From contig NC_067122.1 of assembly GCF_021347895.1 (NCBI RefSeq), forward strand, positions 13,877,983 to 13,941,982: a DNA stretch of 64,000 nucleotides. Reading direction: 5' to 3'. A program made the position numbers and the translations under genes. Position 1 is the first letter of the stretch, and each line of letters begins with the position of its first letter. The notes under the pieces were generated by a model. The model had not been told where the DNA came from. It saw only the letters and a program-made list of their open reading frames with translations, and did not search any database. The stretch is from Acanthochromis polyacanthus. Lineage: Eukaryota > Chordata > Actinopteri > Pomacentridae. Below, in pieces: positions 51,202-64,000 of the stretch.

Positions 51202-52350
51202 TGTACCTGTTGAGTTTTTTATCGGTGTCTAATAAAGACCTTGATAATTACGCACAGGGTTGCACGTCAGAGAAAATTAGAAGAATTACGCGAATGAATC
51301 ATCTCATTGAAATGTCCAGGGGGGGAAAAAGTGTTTGAATTTCTCTCGTGTTGTGCAAATTATATCATGATGTGAAAGCTAGAATTCTAACAAGTGCCTT
51401 CAGCCTATTTTACTCTTCTCAGGCAGAGCACATCCTCTGGTCTACTGCGGCGCACGAAACACTGGGGACGACAGATCTGTGAAAACATGCTGAATCTTCT
51501 CACAATAGTGGTTTAGTCGCATAAATCCGTGCAGCTCTTATCAAGCGGCAAACTGCTTTTACACATGACTCATAAGGTGAACTGTCCATTTTCAAGTCGT
51601 CTGAAAGGAGGAAAATGCTCGGACTGCATAGACGCAAAGATGAGAATTCCTGTGAGCAAGTCCAGAAAAAAAAAAAAAAATCTTCCTCGCCGATGAAGTA
51701 ATGGGGCTCAAAAGTCCATGTTCAATTCTCCGTCTTGATGCCAAGTCAGTGTTTAAGTCGCATTTCGGATAAACATCTTGTTCTGTGTGGTATATTACAA
51801 GCAGTGATAAAACATTTCCTCTCCGGTCGAGCTGCAATAGGCTTTCAAACTGCAAAAAAAGCTACACTGATCTGCAGTCACAAAATTATTCAACAGCCTA
51901 AGTCCGGATATCTTCTCCTAAAGAACAAGGGTGCAATTGCAGGAATGTCTCATCACATCACTCAAGTCCCGGTTACCTTTTTCTTATTTTATTATTTCCA
52001 GCAGATTAAGTCTTTCATCCACCCTGCAAGTCTGGAAGCTTTTACTTACTAATTAATTTCCTCGTATCTCACTTGGAAAAAACAGGGTTCTGCACGTATC
52101 CCGATTATTAGTCCATGCAACACATTCAAAAAGAAAAAAGAAGAAAAGATCCGTTGAAGATGCAGCCAAAAGCCAGTGGGAAGAAACGATGCCAGAGCCT
52201 AGTGTATGTTCATTTCAGTCTGAGCTGCAGCAGCACACAGAAGCCTATATCCAGGCTGGCTGAGGCAGTAAAAAAGAAATCGCCACTCGTTGCCAGTAGG
52301 CTGTCTAGTTGACTCCAACAAGCGCTCCTCTCGCTTCACTGGTGCACACT
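51202..52350 (-). other. pcdh19: Putative 5' leader of pcdh19
   Basis: This stretch lies between the pcdh19 start codon and the promoter-like sequence. There is an in-frame TAG nine codons before the ATG. I see no convincing splice acceptor near the ATG: the CAG just upstream lacks a pyrimidine tract. An unspliced leader of about 1.1 kb continuous with coding exon 1 is therefore the simplest reading, and the human gene also has a long leader on exon 1. It contains a T-run on the coding strand (about 51666-51680) and an 87-codon upstream ORF. The transcription start is inferred and could be off by 100 bp or more. Confidence 0.5.
51592..51855 (-). other. Upstream ORF (87 codons) in the pcdh19 leader
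   Basis: This open frame starts at an ATG at 51855 and stops at 51592, nearly 400 bases before the pcdh19 start codon. The predicted peptide (beginning MQFESLLQLDRRG) resembles nothing I recognise, so it would act on translation, if at all, through ribosome engagement rather than as a protein. It matters only if the leader is transcribed and unspliced, as inferred here. Confidence 0.3.
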
Positions 52351-52560
52351 GGAGGACGCGCAGCTCCGAGCCGAGCGCTCAGTCTCAGGACCCGCAATCC
52401 GTTCAGCCAATCAGGGGTTACACGGGAGGGCTGGAGCTGCTGGTGGGTGGGGCAAAGTACAGCAATGAAACACGGCCAACTACCTGTTCTCCTGCAGATG
52501 GACGACTCAACGGGCAATTACAGCGCGCACGTTGAAACACGACGCTGAGTGTTAGATGAT
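52320..52560 (-). promoter_or_regulatory. pcdh19: Probable pcdh19 core promoter
   Basis: This is the most CpG-dense stretch upstream of the coding region, for example the GCGC, CCGAGCCGAGCGC and CGCGCACG clusters at about 52355-52375 and 52523-52531. A CCAAT box in the NF-Y-like context CAGCCAATCAG lies at 52404-52414, and a GC/CACCC box (GGGTGGGGC) at 52445-52453. Read on the minus strand, the order is CACCC box, inverted CCAAT box, then CpG-rich sequence. That is typical of a TATA-less promoter and suggests a transcription start near 52330-52370. No TATA box stands out. Confidence 0.55.
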
Positions 52561-55500
52561 CGTTAGAGCTGCGGTTCCAAAAGTAGGGTCTGGGGACCCG
52601 TGGGGGTCTTTGAAGAAGGCTCCCATGGGTGCCACAGGAACAAAGAAAAAAAAGAATAGCAGACTAATTTCCCCCAGCAGAGGCAGAGAAGGATAACTTC
52701 CACAGGTTTTTGCCCTTGTTTTCTCTTCTGCTGCAGCAGTCAATTATTTGTAACAAGTCATATTTTACAGCACTGTGGGGATCCTCACTGTGGACTAACA
52801 TGGAGATGTCTGAGACAAAGATCGGTAACCTCTGCAGGTGACACTTCCTGCTTACCATACATTGCACATCCTGTAATCAAATACTGGCCTGTTGATCTAT
52901 ACACAAGTTGCAACTTGACGCATTAGGTTACATCATTTGCGTTCAGTGCCCACTAAGTCTGAACCCCAGGCACCGTGGTGAGGCAATTCCTAATCGTACA
53001 CAAACATTATAGATGTAGCAGCCTCCCGGGCGGAAATCTTGCCCTGGGCCAAATCGATAAAAACTTCTTTTATATAAAGAAATCACGAAAATAAAACATT
53101 TTTTTCTGACAAAAATATGACCAAAACCCGGAATTATTGGCTACTTCCAATGGTCTCTTTCATACCTGCAGGATGACTAATTCAAGTAATTGCATGGCAA
53201 ACAGTTCTAGCTACAGACAGTCTACATAGAGTGAGTTTAATTATAGAGAAAATATTTTTTATGGAGTGAAAAACATTAAATGGCCTTCAGTGTATGGAAT
53301 CATTTGTTGAGAAGGTTAATAATGAGGTGGGTGGACTATGACCCGCAGCCTGCCGCTAATCATCACGATAAAAGGAACAATAACACATCAATTATTAGCC
53401 ATTATTCAAAGCGTCCCTTCTCTCTTATCTCCGTGTAATTCAGACCGACATCATGTGGCTGCGTGTGATGTGAACAATTCATTACCGGTACATGCCAGGC
53501 AACACGAGTCACAAAACTACACAGACACCGAGTAAAGGGGCTGAGCAGAAAGTTCATCTGTGCGCATACTGCAGCCTCCCTGAAATCTCACTTTTCTCAT
53601 TCAGATAGAGGCACACAAACACACACACAAAACACACACATACACCCTCCTCCCATGCAGCCAGTCTGCCTTCCAGCCTCACAGGCGCGCTCCGCCGCCA
53701 TCACATCCTGAGGAGGTTCAGGCCGGTTTCAAAGTCACAAGGGTGACACCTAGCGTCCGCATCAGCAGCTCCATCCTCTGCTCCTCCAGCTTTGTCCACT
53801 TTTTTGCCCCCCTTCAGACTGTTTCACCCCAAATGAAAAACAACAGCGTGCCACAAGAATAACAATGAAACACACCGGCGAATCAATTTCCTCTCTATAT
53901 TGGAATAGAAGTCTGCAGTTTGACCACAATTAATATTCTGTCCAGGAGGTGAGCCGAGCCATATCCAATCATTGTTAATCAATAGAGTGATTGAACTCTA
54001 TATGGAAAGGAGAATAAGGTCATTGTTGTGCAATATGGAGATGTTGCTTACCTCATTTATTTATTTTGCTATTCATTTCAAGTGGCCAGCACCTTCACTG
54101 GGCCTATTTTTGTTTCTCTTTTGGCATAGTGCTTCGGAAAATAATATATTAACACCTACAGGACTAAATCTTACAGGTCAACAGAGCAAAGCAAATTATC
54201 ATCCTTAATAGTTTAGAATTACTCAGCACCATAACTGCTGCTGAAGATGAAGAAAAGGTGATGCCACATCTAATAGAATCGCTGCTAAATGCCGCCGATC
54301 CAGTAAATACCGCCCCCCCCTCCCCTCCTCCTGCATAATGCATTCGCATCTTGACAAACAAACAAGTATCAACAAAGCAACTTGTTTGTTCGGCCAAAGC
54401 ACTTTTCAAGACATGTTGCAGTCGCATAAAGAGAGCGCCAGAAGAATCTTTAGGCTCATAAATTCTTCATGCCAGCGAGTTAAACAACCGTAGGCGGTGG
54501 CAGGGGACTTCTCTCTTCCTGGGGGCTTTCTGAATGGCCGTATGCACAACGTAGTGCAAACTGCATTTTGTACTTCTGCCATTCTGAAAACTGTGTTGCA
54601 GAGGCTTGCGGTGTGTGCTTGACTGTATGAACAGGTGCAAGCTCTCCCCTGCTAACTGTCAAAGTAATGAGCAGCACCAAAATGTGCTTTCATCCTCACA
54701 TGATGTCTGTGGACGGACAGGAGACAGCGAATGGACATATGGACTATTTGTTGTGGCACCCTGTCGTGTATTTTTTTTAAAGACAGTGACTTGGTTCTCG
54801 TCAACAGTTGAGGCTTCTGTCAATAACCCAGCATTGTCAGGTTAAATATTCTTGACTCTAAAAATTGTGGTCCACTTTGGAGATCCGCAGTACACGATGA
54901 GGGCCAAGAGGGTTAAAAATGTTGCAGATGTTTCTCCCCCTGCAGATGAGCGCAGTGTGAATAAAGGCAACAGCACTGCCTCGAGCAGCGGTGTTGATCA
55001 TAAACTATAGCAGTAATTTAGCCACAGCATATTTCTTTCTCCCAGAGAGTGGTGGCATATTTCATTTATGAGCTACAATCTACCTCAATATACTTCCTGC
55101 TGTTGATGTTCCTTTGTGTCCTTTATTGATTTTCACCGCTACGTTAAAATGCTTAAAATTTCTGTTGTGAGCCGTGCGGCATTGACTGTTTAGCATCAGT
55201 GTTTATTTTTACCGCGAACATTTGTGGGGAGGGGAAAAAAAAAGAAGAGGGAAATTCATTGTGAGAAGGTAAGGTGTTTACTTGTCCACTGATTCATTAA
55301 ACTGTCAGTACGGCTCAGGAGCATCTGGCTGGCCACACTTTGTTCTCGTCTCAGTACAGTATATTACCAATATAGCTACACTCAAAGATAACATGAAGGA
55401 TTTACCTTAATTGCAAATCAAGTGAAGTTGGGAAGTAATTATCAATCAAGACAGATATGCCACTACATCCTTCAACTCTTAAAACAATGCTGTCGAGATA

Positions 55501-56880
55501 GCAGAAATGGAAATCTGTTTCCACATCCACTTTAATGAGTTAACTTCACAGCTTATATTCTAATTTAAGCAGCCCTCATTTGCTGCTGATGAAACATGTG
55601 CAGAAAATTTATGAAATTACTGAAAGTCCAAACACAGAGAACTGCACTGACGTGTTGTGATTGCTCCATGTCCATCAACACAGGTGTATAATTTGCAGAA
55701 GAATCTACTATTATCAACCTTAACATGATAGTTCGTTATCAACTATGAAGGCACTGTCTAAATATTTTTCCTGGCATATATGTAGCACGGCACTATGAGT
55801 GATTTAAAACTGTGCAGAGGTTTGCTCTGAAACTTGAAGATAGAAGACAGAGCTCGGCTATTTAAGTCCATGGGAATTTCACAACCTCGCATCAGTTTTG
55901 AGTATATTTGAAGCATTTGTGGTGGAAAGCTTGAACCAGTGCAGTTGAAAGTACACACAGAATGACTGATTTTAGTTCATATCAGTTTTTTTCTCTGCTG
56001 CCAAGGAATGGCACACGTCTGTAGTCTGTCCCTGCTGCTTGCTTGGAAAGGAATATCTAAGCTTTTCTGACAGATGCTGGCATTATCACCTCTATGTCCT
56101 GCCCAGCCCTGGATCTTGGCCCATGCACAGACATGGACTTAGAGGAGCTAGCATAAGTCGGCAGAGACACTGGTGCATTGATTCTGAATGGGCAAGATGG
56201 CCATGCTTATTTTGGCTGCAGCTGAAGATGATGTTATTATTATGGTCCTCACTCATACAGCTTCTCAAAAAATTGATTCCTCCTGAGCACCCCTTGCCAG
56301 AGGCATAAAAAGGAAGGGGAACTGACAGGCTTAATCTATGGGCCACTCGTCAATGACGTTACGCCCTCCACTCCATTCCACACTGTGCCTGTCCATGATA
56401 CATCAATTAGTATCAACTCTCACCATCCATCTGAGAGTTCATAGAGTCCCTTGGGCTTACCAACATGGCAACAAGTACAATTGAACAGCAAAATGGGCTC
56501 CCTTTTTCTGCTCCTCAGCAACTATTTTCTGATGTGCTGCTGGCTGTTGTGTGACTTTTAATTTAATCCTGCTTTTAATCCTAATTTCCCCAAAGCACTG
56601 GCCTGGGACCCCTCCGTGGCTGAGCTGAGAAAGAAAGAGCACGGTGGCTACAGCTTAGCTTTGTGTCATTCGTTCTGTTAATACCACTCAACACCATTTC
56701 CTTCCCTCCCAGTCACATCTCTGCGAACCAGTGAGTGGAAATAAAGTATATGTATTTTGTTTGTGCCAATTTAGAAAACTGTGCTTTTCTCTATTATCTG
56801 CTGGAGTGTCTGAATAGAACAAAACTTTTCTCAAGACTTCAGATAAACTTGTTGGGCACAAATGTTTGATCCCTCCTCAG
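52561..56880. other. Upstream intergenic region, proximal part
   Basis: I see no gene, RNA or mobile element here apart from an imperfect CA repeat at 53611. Open frames are short and lack recognisable domains or family matches. The sequence is mostly unique and AT-rich. It could hold pcdh19 control elements, but nothing in it can be assigned. Confidence 0.6.
53611..53645. repeat. Imperfect CA repeat upstream of pcdh19
   Basis: CACA units are interrupted by AAA. The tract lies in the intergenic region about 1.1 kb beyond the putative promoter. Confidence 0.9.
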
Positions 56881-57371
56881 AAACGATCAGACACAACTTT
56901 AAAGCTCCCTGCCTAATACCGTGGAGGTGCACTTTTGTGCTGCCAAAACGGCTCTGACCTGTTGTGGAGCGAACACCATATCTCTGGGGGTGTTTTGTGG
57001 CGTCTGGTATCAGGATGTTGGCAGTGGATCTTTGGGTCCTGTAGGTTGCAGGGTGGAGCCTCTGTGGATCGGGCTTGCTCCCATGGATGCTCAATCAGAC
57101 TAAGATCTGGGGATTTTGCAAACCGGGTTAATGGTCTGGGCTCCTTTTCTCGTATTCTGTGAGCAGTTTCTGAGCAGTTTTTGCAATGTTGCGGGTATAT
57201 TGTCCTCCTGTTGGGGAGTGCCGTTGCCATTTTAGGGGTTTGCTGGGTCTGGAACATAAACATGAATCCCAGGGCTCGAGATTTCTCAGAAGAACATTGC
57301 GTTTTAATGAGATTACTGATGTTATATAATTTATCCGTCAGTGGTTTTAATGTTGTGGCTGATCTGATGTG
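56881..57371 (-). mobile_element. Internally deleted Tc1/mariner element remnant
   Basis: The ends are inverted repeats typical of a teleost Tc1-like family: a degraded CGATCAGACACAACTTTAAA on the left, and GTGGTTTTAATGTTGTGGCT followed by GATC on the right. Between them, on the minus strand, lies the C-terminal part of a transposase. SPDLSLIEHPWE contains the last acidic residue of the DDE triad, APPCNLQDPK follows, and the frame ends near APPRY and a stop. Small frameshifts break the middle. Intact relatives are about 1.2-1.3 kb, so the N-terminal DNA-binding half and the first catalytic residues are missing. The copy is non-functional and old. It lies about 4.5 kb upstream of the pcdh19 promoter. 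Confidence 0.85.
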
Positions 57372-60300
57372 TTTTAGTAAATATCATTTACCGGGTTTAA
57401 TAATGAAATGACAGCCGTTGCCTTGCTTTGTCCACCACATGCAGAAAATGGATGCAGATGGTCTGGTATTAGAATGAGGTGGCCCTTGTTGCATACAGAT
57501 GCAAATGAATGAAAGAATTGTTGAACGGGGCTGTTTGAAGTTGCGTGGTTGGTGGGGCTCCTGATCATCAAAAGCTACATTGATTTAATATGCAGTTTGT
57601 TGATGTTTAAACAATTAATAATTTGTAACCCAATGACCCATTTGCCTCTGAAATGAAATATGTTTAAGAGAAGCTTGTTCTATTTGTGCATAATTGGTTT
57701 AGCTATTTATGCTGTTAGATGGCAATTAACAGACTTTGTTTACAGTCCTCTCATGTTTAGAGCCAAATGTGTTCTCAGTGCTTCTGTTAGAATGTCTGTA
57801 TGATAAATGGCAATTTAAACTCTAAATGGCTATTTGTTCAAGTGGAATTATAGTTTTAGAACATTTGCAATTCACTATATTGTCTGTTGTTATTGAATGT
57901 CATTTCTGTAATTTTCTAATTTTGAAATTGCTCTCCAGCAAAATTAGGTTCACAAAGTTCAGTGTAAAAGCAATATAGACAGTTTGTTGCCATGACAGCA
58001 TCTCCTATATTTTTCCCCTTTTAATTTCTTAAATACAGACATAATATAGCCTAGTTGGATGGAAAATAAAAGGAATATGCTTGTGGAGGCAGTTTATAGT
58101 GTTGTAGAATGTAACACAGAAGACCATTATAACAATTAATGAGATTAATTATATATTCAGAACATTTCTGCAGTACACGGCATTCTGTGAACATTTTGGT
58201 TCACTCATTGATTCCCCCCTCTTTGACTACAATTCTATTTTTTTTAAGAGAGAGAAAAGAAGAAGAAAAAGGCATTTTTTTTACAGATGGCTGGGAGCCT
58301 TGCGTCATTCTAGATATTTACCATTTACAGTTGTGTTTCTTCCAAATCAACAAAGTGCTTCTTTTAACACATTTCACTTTCCCCGGAAAAGGACTGACCT
58401 CCGAAAAGCAGTCCTGAATTGGGAAATCGAACATTTTACTGTAGTTATGAATGCTTTGGGCAACCTGAAGTGGTAAAAAAATGCTCATTGAGTCAGTCCG
58501 TTTTGGACCGTGTCTGTTGTATTGATTACATTTTTTGGAGCTGCATGTTGTTGAATGCTTCACTGCTTAAGCCGTGATATTTAACACTGCTTTCCGGTTC
58601 CATAGCATGAAGCACAATAGGTGTAATCACAAGCGCAATAGCGTGCCAGAGATTTCATTCTGATCTGATTACTCCTGTGTGCAAAAATCAGCTGTCTTTG
58701 TTAGGAGGTCTGGGCCCATTCAAAGAAATAAAAACACATCAAAAAAATCTAACAAAAATCTCACAAACCCAGAAATCTGAACAGACAGTAGACAGGATCT
58801 GTGAACACACAAGTTTCTGTTCACCTGGCGTATGGTCAATTAGCTTTGTGTTGTTGTGTTTATTCAGTGTCAGCTCTGATTAATAGGCACAACATGGTGG
58901 ATAGAACACCTGAAAATGTAGTGTGGTGCCTGGGTGGGACATTGTTGCCATCTGATACCATCTCAACAACATGGCACTTATCTCGTCGGCCCCCTTGGGG
59001 GTGCTTACAGCTGTTTTCTCGTCAAGACAAATTAGTTTGCCTGTGTATCTTTTTCATCCCCTCAGAGTGGAGCAGTGAACAGAGACGTCATGGTCACTAC
59101 CTCGAGGTGGGCTTTTCAGCTGACGTGTGCGTGGCCATGCCCAGCTGCATTTCATAGGCGCTGACATATGCCATTTTTATGTAAATATGTTCATTGATCT
59201 TTGTATTCATAACCTATGGGGCCAGGAAGAGGATAACATATTGTTGGGGTTTTTATTCCTCTCTAATCTGTCTATCTAATCTAATATCCAAAATGTTCTG
59301 AGCGGCTGTGGCTGATTTAGCCATGGTAATACTCTAAATCCTGACCAGCCTGACTGGGCTGTGTGCTGTAAAAAGAGACAACAAGGTTATATTCACAGAT
59401 GACAACTTCCTCCACACAACCACACACATACTACGCATTCTCCCTGCCTGCCGTTGCATCTCTCTATCTCCCGAACACGCCGAGCCAAACAGCTGCACAC
59501 ATTTTTACTTAAGACACACACCTTAGAGAGAAGGTTATAGTCTCACTTTAACAAATGCTGACTTCCTGCTGATAACAAAAAAGGAGGTTTTGTTAGGAAA
59601 ATGACATTTTTCGCTTATACTGACCGTGACAGCGTTGTTGGCAAACCCCCGGCGGGCGAGCACAGCCACCCCTGCAGGCACCCATATGCTGTCTGCATGA
59701 TAGATGCAGTCACATGAGGAAGGGTCATGTTTATTGCTTTTCATAATGTGCCACCAGTGCCTTCATGATAATGAGGATTTTGCCCTATGATTGTGCCAGT
59801 TTAAAATGTTACACTTCATCACCTTAATACTGGGCTGCAGCAGCATGTGATGGCACAGGCTCCATAAGGCTGGCCACAAATTAGTAGGTCTTGTTATTTC
59901 AACATTAGCTTGTCAACACCTCATCTTAATTTCACAGCTGAACCGCATCTGAACCATATAAATGGAGACCCTGAACGCTTTGGCTGCTTATGTCGACGAG
60001 AGATAGGAGGTGAGAGAGTGTGTGGGTGTAAGCACACAGGCGCGTTTGTGTCTATGCCACTATGTATGGATGTGAGTGTGTGTGCGTGTCAGCATGTGTC
60101 GAAAAGGCATTCTCCTCCTCAGAGAGATACGAATTCAAAATAACAGACACAGAGATAGAAATAGAGGGAGAGAGTCAGCGAGAGTGAGCGAGAGAGAGAG
60201 AAAAAAATAATCTCATGCTATGTTATCCCTGCAAAACCTGACAAACCACCCCCGAGACTGATCTGGCTTAGCATTCAGTGTGGTTAGGGGCTTGTTTGTG

Positions 60301-63300
60301 CTCCTATGATTGGAGCAGGCTGGCTAAGTTGGCCTCATAACAGTCCAGTCACAGTGGAGCCCCAGTGGAGTAACGCTGCCTGGGGATGGCAGGCCTGCCT
60401 CTATCTGGCCACAGATATCAATAAAGGCAGCAGTGCAGTCCTCTGGGAGGCTGGACAGTCCAAATTTCCCCCCCTGAAGGTGGGTTATTAATTGTCGCGA
60501 TGTTGTATGTGGTCTGCTTGCACAACATGCTTTTTTGTGGAACATTTTCAATTCCAGGCATGTATCCCAGAATGCAATTAGTCCTCCGCCATTAGATCAA
60601 GCGACACATGTCTTCTTGCCTCGTGCCTGGTCTGGAATTACGGTGAGGGGAGGGAGAAAAGAAAGAAATTAGTATGGAAATTAGCTGTCTTCAAAGCCTT
60701 TGGCGTTAAAGGTGGCGTAAGGTGCTACAGGAAGGTGGCAGTTCCCTTTGCAGATATCGGAGTAACAGAAAACTGCACGGATGCAGGAGGATTGACTTCC
60801 TTGGTAGACTCATATCCCTCTGTGCAATGTGCGATTAAGGAGATGGCACATGAAAGGCACATCATGCTGTTGAGTATACTCTAATTGTGCATTCGGTACA
60901 GAGTGGTCTGGGGTAAGCAGATTGTATTTTAGTATGACACACTGATTTTTGATCCATGGAGAGTTGGAGGTCCTTAACATTTTAAAATAAACATATTAGC
61001 GTTGGTAATCTTTACCTAATGGAAGCAAGCCCAGGCGTGAGAGATGAGTCTGGTTTGCATTCTGATCCTTTCCTCACTTCGTCTTGGAATTAGGACTGAT
61101 GACAAACTGGCACATATTGAAGCTACGCTGCAGTAGACTGTGGGGTCTTTAAAGGTTCAGAAGGTTTATATCAACCAAAATTTGAAAATGAATGCACAAA
61201 TTGTACATAGCAACATATATTTCCCAAAATTCTGACAGCATGTTTTACTTTGGAATGTTGAGTCAAGTGGGGGCTTTAAGACTTCCACGACACTATTCAG
61301 GGCAGTTTGACTGTTACAGCACACACAAGAACAACTGGATTCTCTGTGAGTTTCAGCCAAATTACCAAGGCAGCAGTCACAGTGCAAAGGTCCACAATTA
61401 AACCAAATCTAAAGGTAAAAATTAGCATCTAAAGATCACCTGCTAAGATCATCTCAGCGATCTTATTTGAAACAAACTTGGGAAAATTAGACTAAACTGT
61501 ACCCCCTACAGATCTGAGACAATCATAAGACATTTAGTTCCCTAGAAACAAAAAAAGCAACACATTTTTGGTTATTAACAAATTAATTATGCAAAGACAT
61601 GGAAGAGTTTCATTTCTATACCGGCAGCACAGTGTTGGTCTGCTGTGAGCTGGTGAGAGGTATACTTGAGCTCAATGTTCCTTTGAGATGTGATATCAGC
61701 TGCACTGAACATTGTGCTACAGTGTGGTAATGTGTGAACAGCGTAATAGTGCCGTGGCCCATCAGTTGCAGCTTGGTACAGTATGACTCCAGTATACTCA
61801 AACGGCATCCTGTATTTTATAGCTTTTGGGTCGTTGGCTTATTCACAGTTTTCTAGTAGTTTATGATGGAGACAAGGTGTGAGATCATGTGTTTATTTAA
61901 TTGGTCATTGCATGAATTTGGACTGAAGTGCGGAGAGTTTTTTTTAATCTTTCCACGTGTAGCCTCTAAGTTTATTTAAAATTTATTTAACCAATAAAGG
62001 GTTGATCTAACATGTTATTTTTCCACAGCAACCCGCTTCACTCTTTGAGATGCAGACATTTTCCACAAGTCCTCCATACTAAATAATGAAAAAGGTCATG
62101 GACAGTCGCTTTCCAAATGGACCTAGTGTAAGTATTTACTGATTTTATTTCCAGGATGACATGAAAAAAACTGATCAATACAAAACTGATTTTTATGATT
62201 CTTTTTCCTGTTAGCTGCCACTATCATTAAGACTACATGGCTTACTTTTAGGTTGGGACTGAAAGATCACAGTAATGGTTACAAGAATGACTGTTACTTG
62301 GTATTCTTTTTCCTCTCTTCTTTCTGTCAGCTAACAGTTATAATTGACATGTCCACTAGAGGTCCTTGTCAGGTAATCAGGTCATAATTGTCCTCAGAAT
62401 AAACAAGCAGTGCTCTCTTTTGTTGGCGTGGGTTGCACAGATGGCAATCAACCCATCTTTTTCAACAATCAGCCTGATTTAACTCTTCTTTAAACATCAG
62501 ACTGCAGCCATTGCTTGATTTGTGTTCACTGTTCAGTGGCAAACAGTAGTGCAAGTGTAAGAGAGGTGTCCCAAAATTAGGCTACATATATTCACAGATG
62601 TCAAGGTAACACTTAATGCCTCTATTTCTATTTCAGCCACATGTTGCTTCAGTTTTTCATTTATTCAGCACAACCTCAAGGTATTCGAAGGCCATTAATA
62701 CCTGAATATCTAAGATAATTGCTCTTTCTAGAGCCTCCTGGCTTCATTATCTCTCGTACTATGTAGCACGGTGGTGTTGCTTACTTTGGCAGGAGGCAAT
62801 CTGGCCCTGAGGCTATGGGGATTCCTTTCCCCCATGTGTCAGCTAATGTTTACCGAGGCCTGAGGACTGAGGATGGATCACAGGATTTCATAATCCACTG
62901 CCCGTACATTGGAGCAAGGGCAAAAAAATAATTCTCTTTGTGTCAACAGTTGTTTCATTCATGGGTAATTTCCCCATAGCTACCCTCATGCTGCAGTCAG
63001 AGATAGAGGCAGAGAGAGAGAGAAAGGAAGAGATAGCAAGAGAGATGTCCACACTCAAGTGCTCTGCTTCCCTGGAAACTGCTTCATAATTTGGTTGTAA
63101 AGCCAGGCTATTTGTATTCCACCTGAGTTGTTCCTTCTCATTCATGTGTTTTAGCCAACCATGTATTTGAATTTATGACAGCTATATAAGTCAAGATGCA
63201 GATGATGTCAGCAGTTCTTTTAAGAGGAGGGGGACATCTCTGGAATCGCTACTCAACAGTTTTCTTCTTGCTCCCTGGGCTCTGGCTATCTTCCAAGACG

Positions 63301-64000
63301 TAGTTCAGGATCAATGCACTGTGGAAGTGAACCCTGAATGGCAGCGCTGGTGGTAAAACTCACTCAGACCTGAGCATTGACTGTGAACTCTGAAATGTTA
63401 TATGTGGGATATTTCATATGGTATAAAGCAGCAGTGCCTCTTCTTTAATATTTCTTTTTACTTGTATTTTCTTGTGGTTATAGTTCTCAAATATGGTTAT
63501 CAGACATTAGAAACTGAAATAACAGTTTTTGTTTTTGTTTTAGAATATGTTAAATGATTGTTTACTTTCTCTTTCATAAGACGACATTTGTTCTTCTGTC
63601 TAGTCTTTAATTCATTGTTAGGTCACTTGTGCAATACTGCAGGGTGCTTCTAAATTATGCACTCTGCAACTACCACACACGGACCATTTTTCTTACTACT
63701 GCCCGCCTTATTAAGTTGAGTCAAACAACAGTGGAGCTCGAAACACCTTCTTCCAGCCTCTCCTGCAGCCACACTGTTAAACTTTCCCATCAATATGTGT
63801 TTATACTGCTGTCCTCCTCTGTCCCTCAGTGATCACAAAGGTGGAACAACTCCACACTGTGGGCGAGCCATCATGGCCCTTTGCAGACCTCGGGATGTAC
63901 ATTCAATACACACCCATGTACTTTTTCTCTCTTCAGCTCTTGACTGATATCTGAGCTGCACAGAACTGCAAAAGCAGGATCATCTTAAGGTGGATAAAGA
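57372..64000. other. Upstream intergenic region, distal part
   Basis: There is no recognisable gene. The stretch 57580-58020 is AT-rich, free of simple repeats and contains several homeodomain-type cores (CAATTA, ATAATTGG), which is the look of conserved non-coding sequence; this is an impression only. A plus-strand frame of 118 codons at 58801-59157 has no recognisable domain and no splice context that supports it. Confidence 0.55.
60137..60212. repeat. GA-rich low-complexity tract
   Basis: GAGA and GCGAGA units end in an A run, in the intergenic region upstream of pcdh19. Confidence 0.85.

Noticed and set aside
58801..59157. Plus-strand open frame of 118 codons upstream of pcdh19
   Set aside because: No recognisable domain, and the cysteine-rich middle looks like random translation. 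It is not supported as a gene.
1..64000. CRISPR arrays, operons, prophage or other prokaryotic systems
   Set aside because: No spaced direct-repeat array or closely packed genes. Split exons and teleost repeats show vertebrate nuclear DNA.

Overview
The window looks like ordinary nuclear DNA from a ray-finned fish, probably a teleost. It has split genes with conventional GT-AG introns, many CA, GA and homopolymer tracts, a decayed Tc1/mariner element, and degenerate copies of interspersed repeats that I recognise from teleost genomes. No bacterial, organellar or viral gene organisation is visible.

One protein-coding gene can be supported: pcdh19 (protocadherin-19, a non-clustered delta-2 protocadherin) on the minus strand. 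Exon 1 (51201 to 49055) encodes the signal peptide, six cadherin repeats, the membrane span and the start of the tail. Exon 2 (46468-46141), exon 3 (22887-22829) and exon 4 (21025-20853) encode successive pieces of the cytoplasmic domain, including the conserved [16 protein letters not shown] segment. The introns measure 2.6 kb, 23.3 kb, 1.8 kb and more than 20.8 kb. The last coding exon, which in the family carries the second conserved tail motif and the stop codon, is not in the window and must lie beyond position 1. The gene therefore covers 1 to about 52350, and its 3' end is cut off.

A CpG-rich stretch with a CCAAT box and a GC box (about 52320-52560) is the likely promoter. It would give a 5' leader of roughly 1.1 kb containing an 87-codon upstream ORF. 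The 11.4 kb further upstream holds no gene that I recognise, only a Tc1/mariner remnant (56881-57371), simple repeats and AT-rich unique sequence.

No new multi-gene system is present. The points most worth a second look are these: (GT)n tracts lie 16 and 18 nt after the splice donors of exons 1 and 4; intron 1 offers an in-frame stop and a poly(A) signal that could yield a tail-less membrane isoform; two almost identical 231-bp blocks lie 1.64 kb apart in intron 4; a near-perfect 20-bp stem-loop lies in intron 2; and long G-rich tracts occur, one of them forming the 3' end of intron 2.
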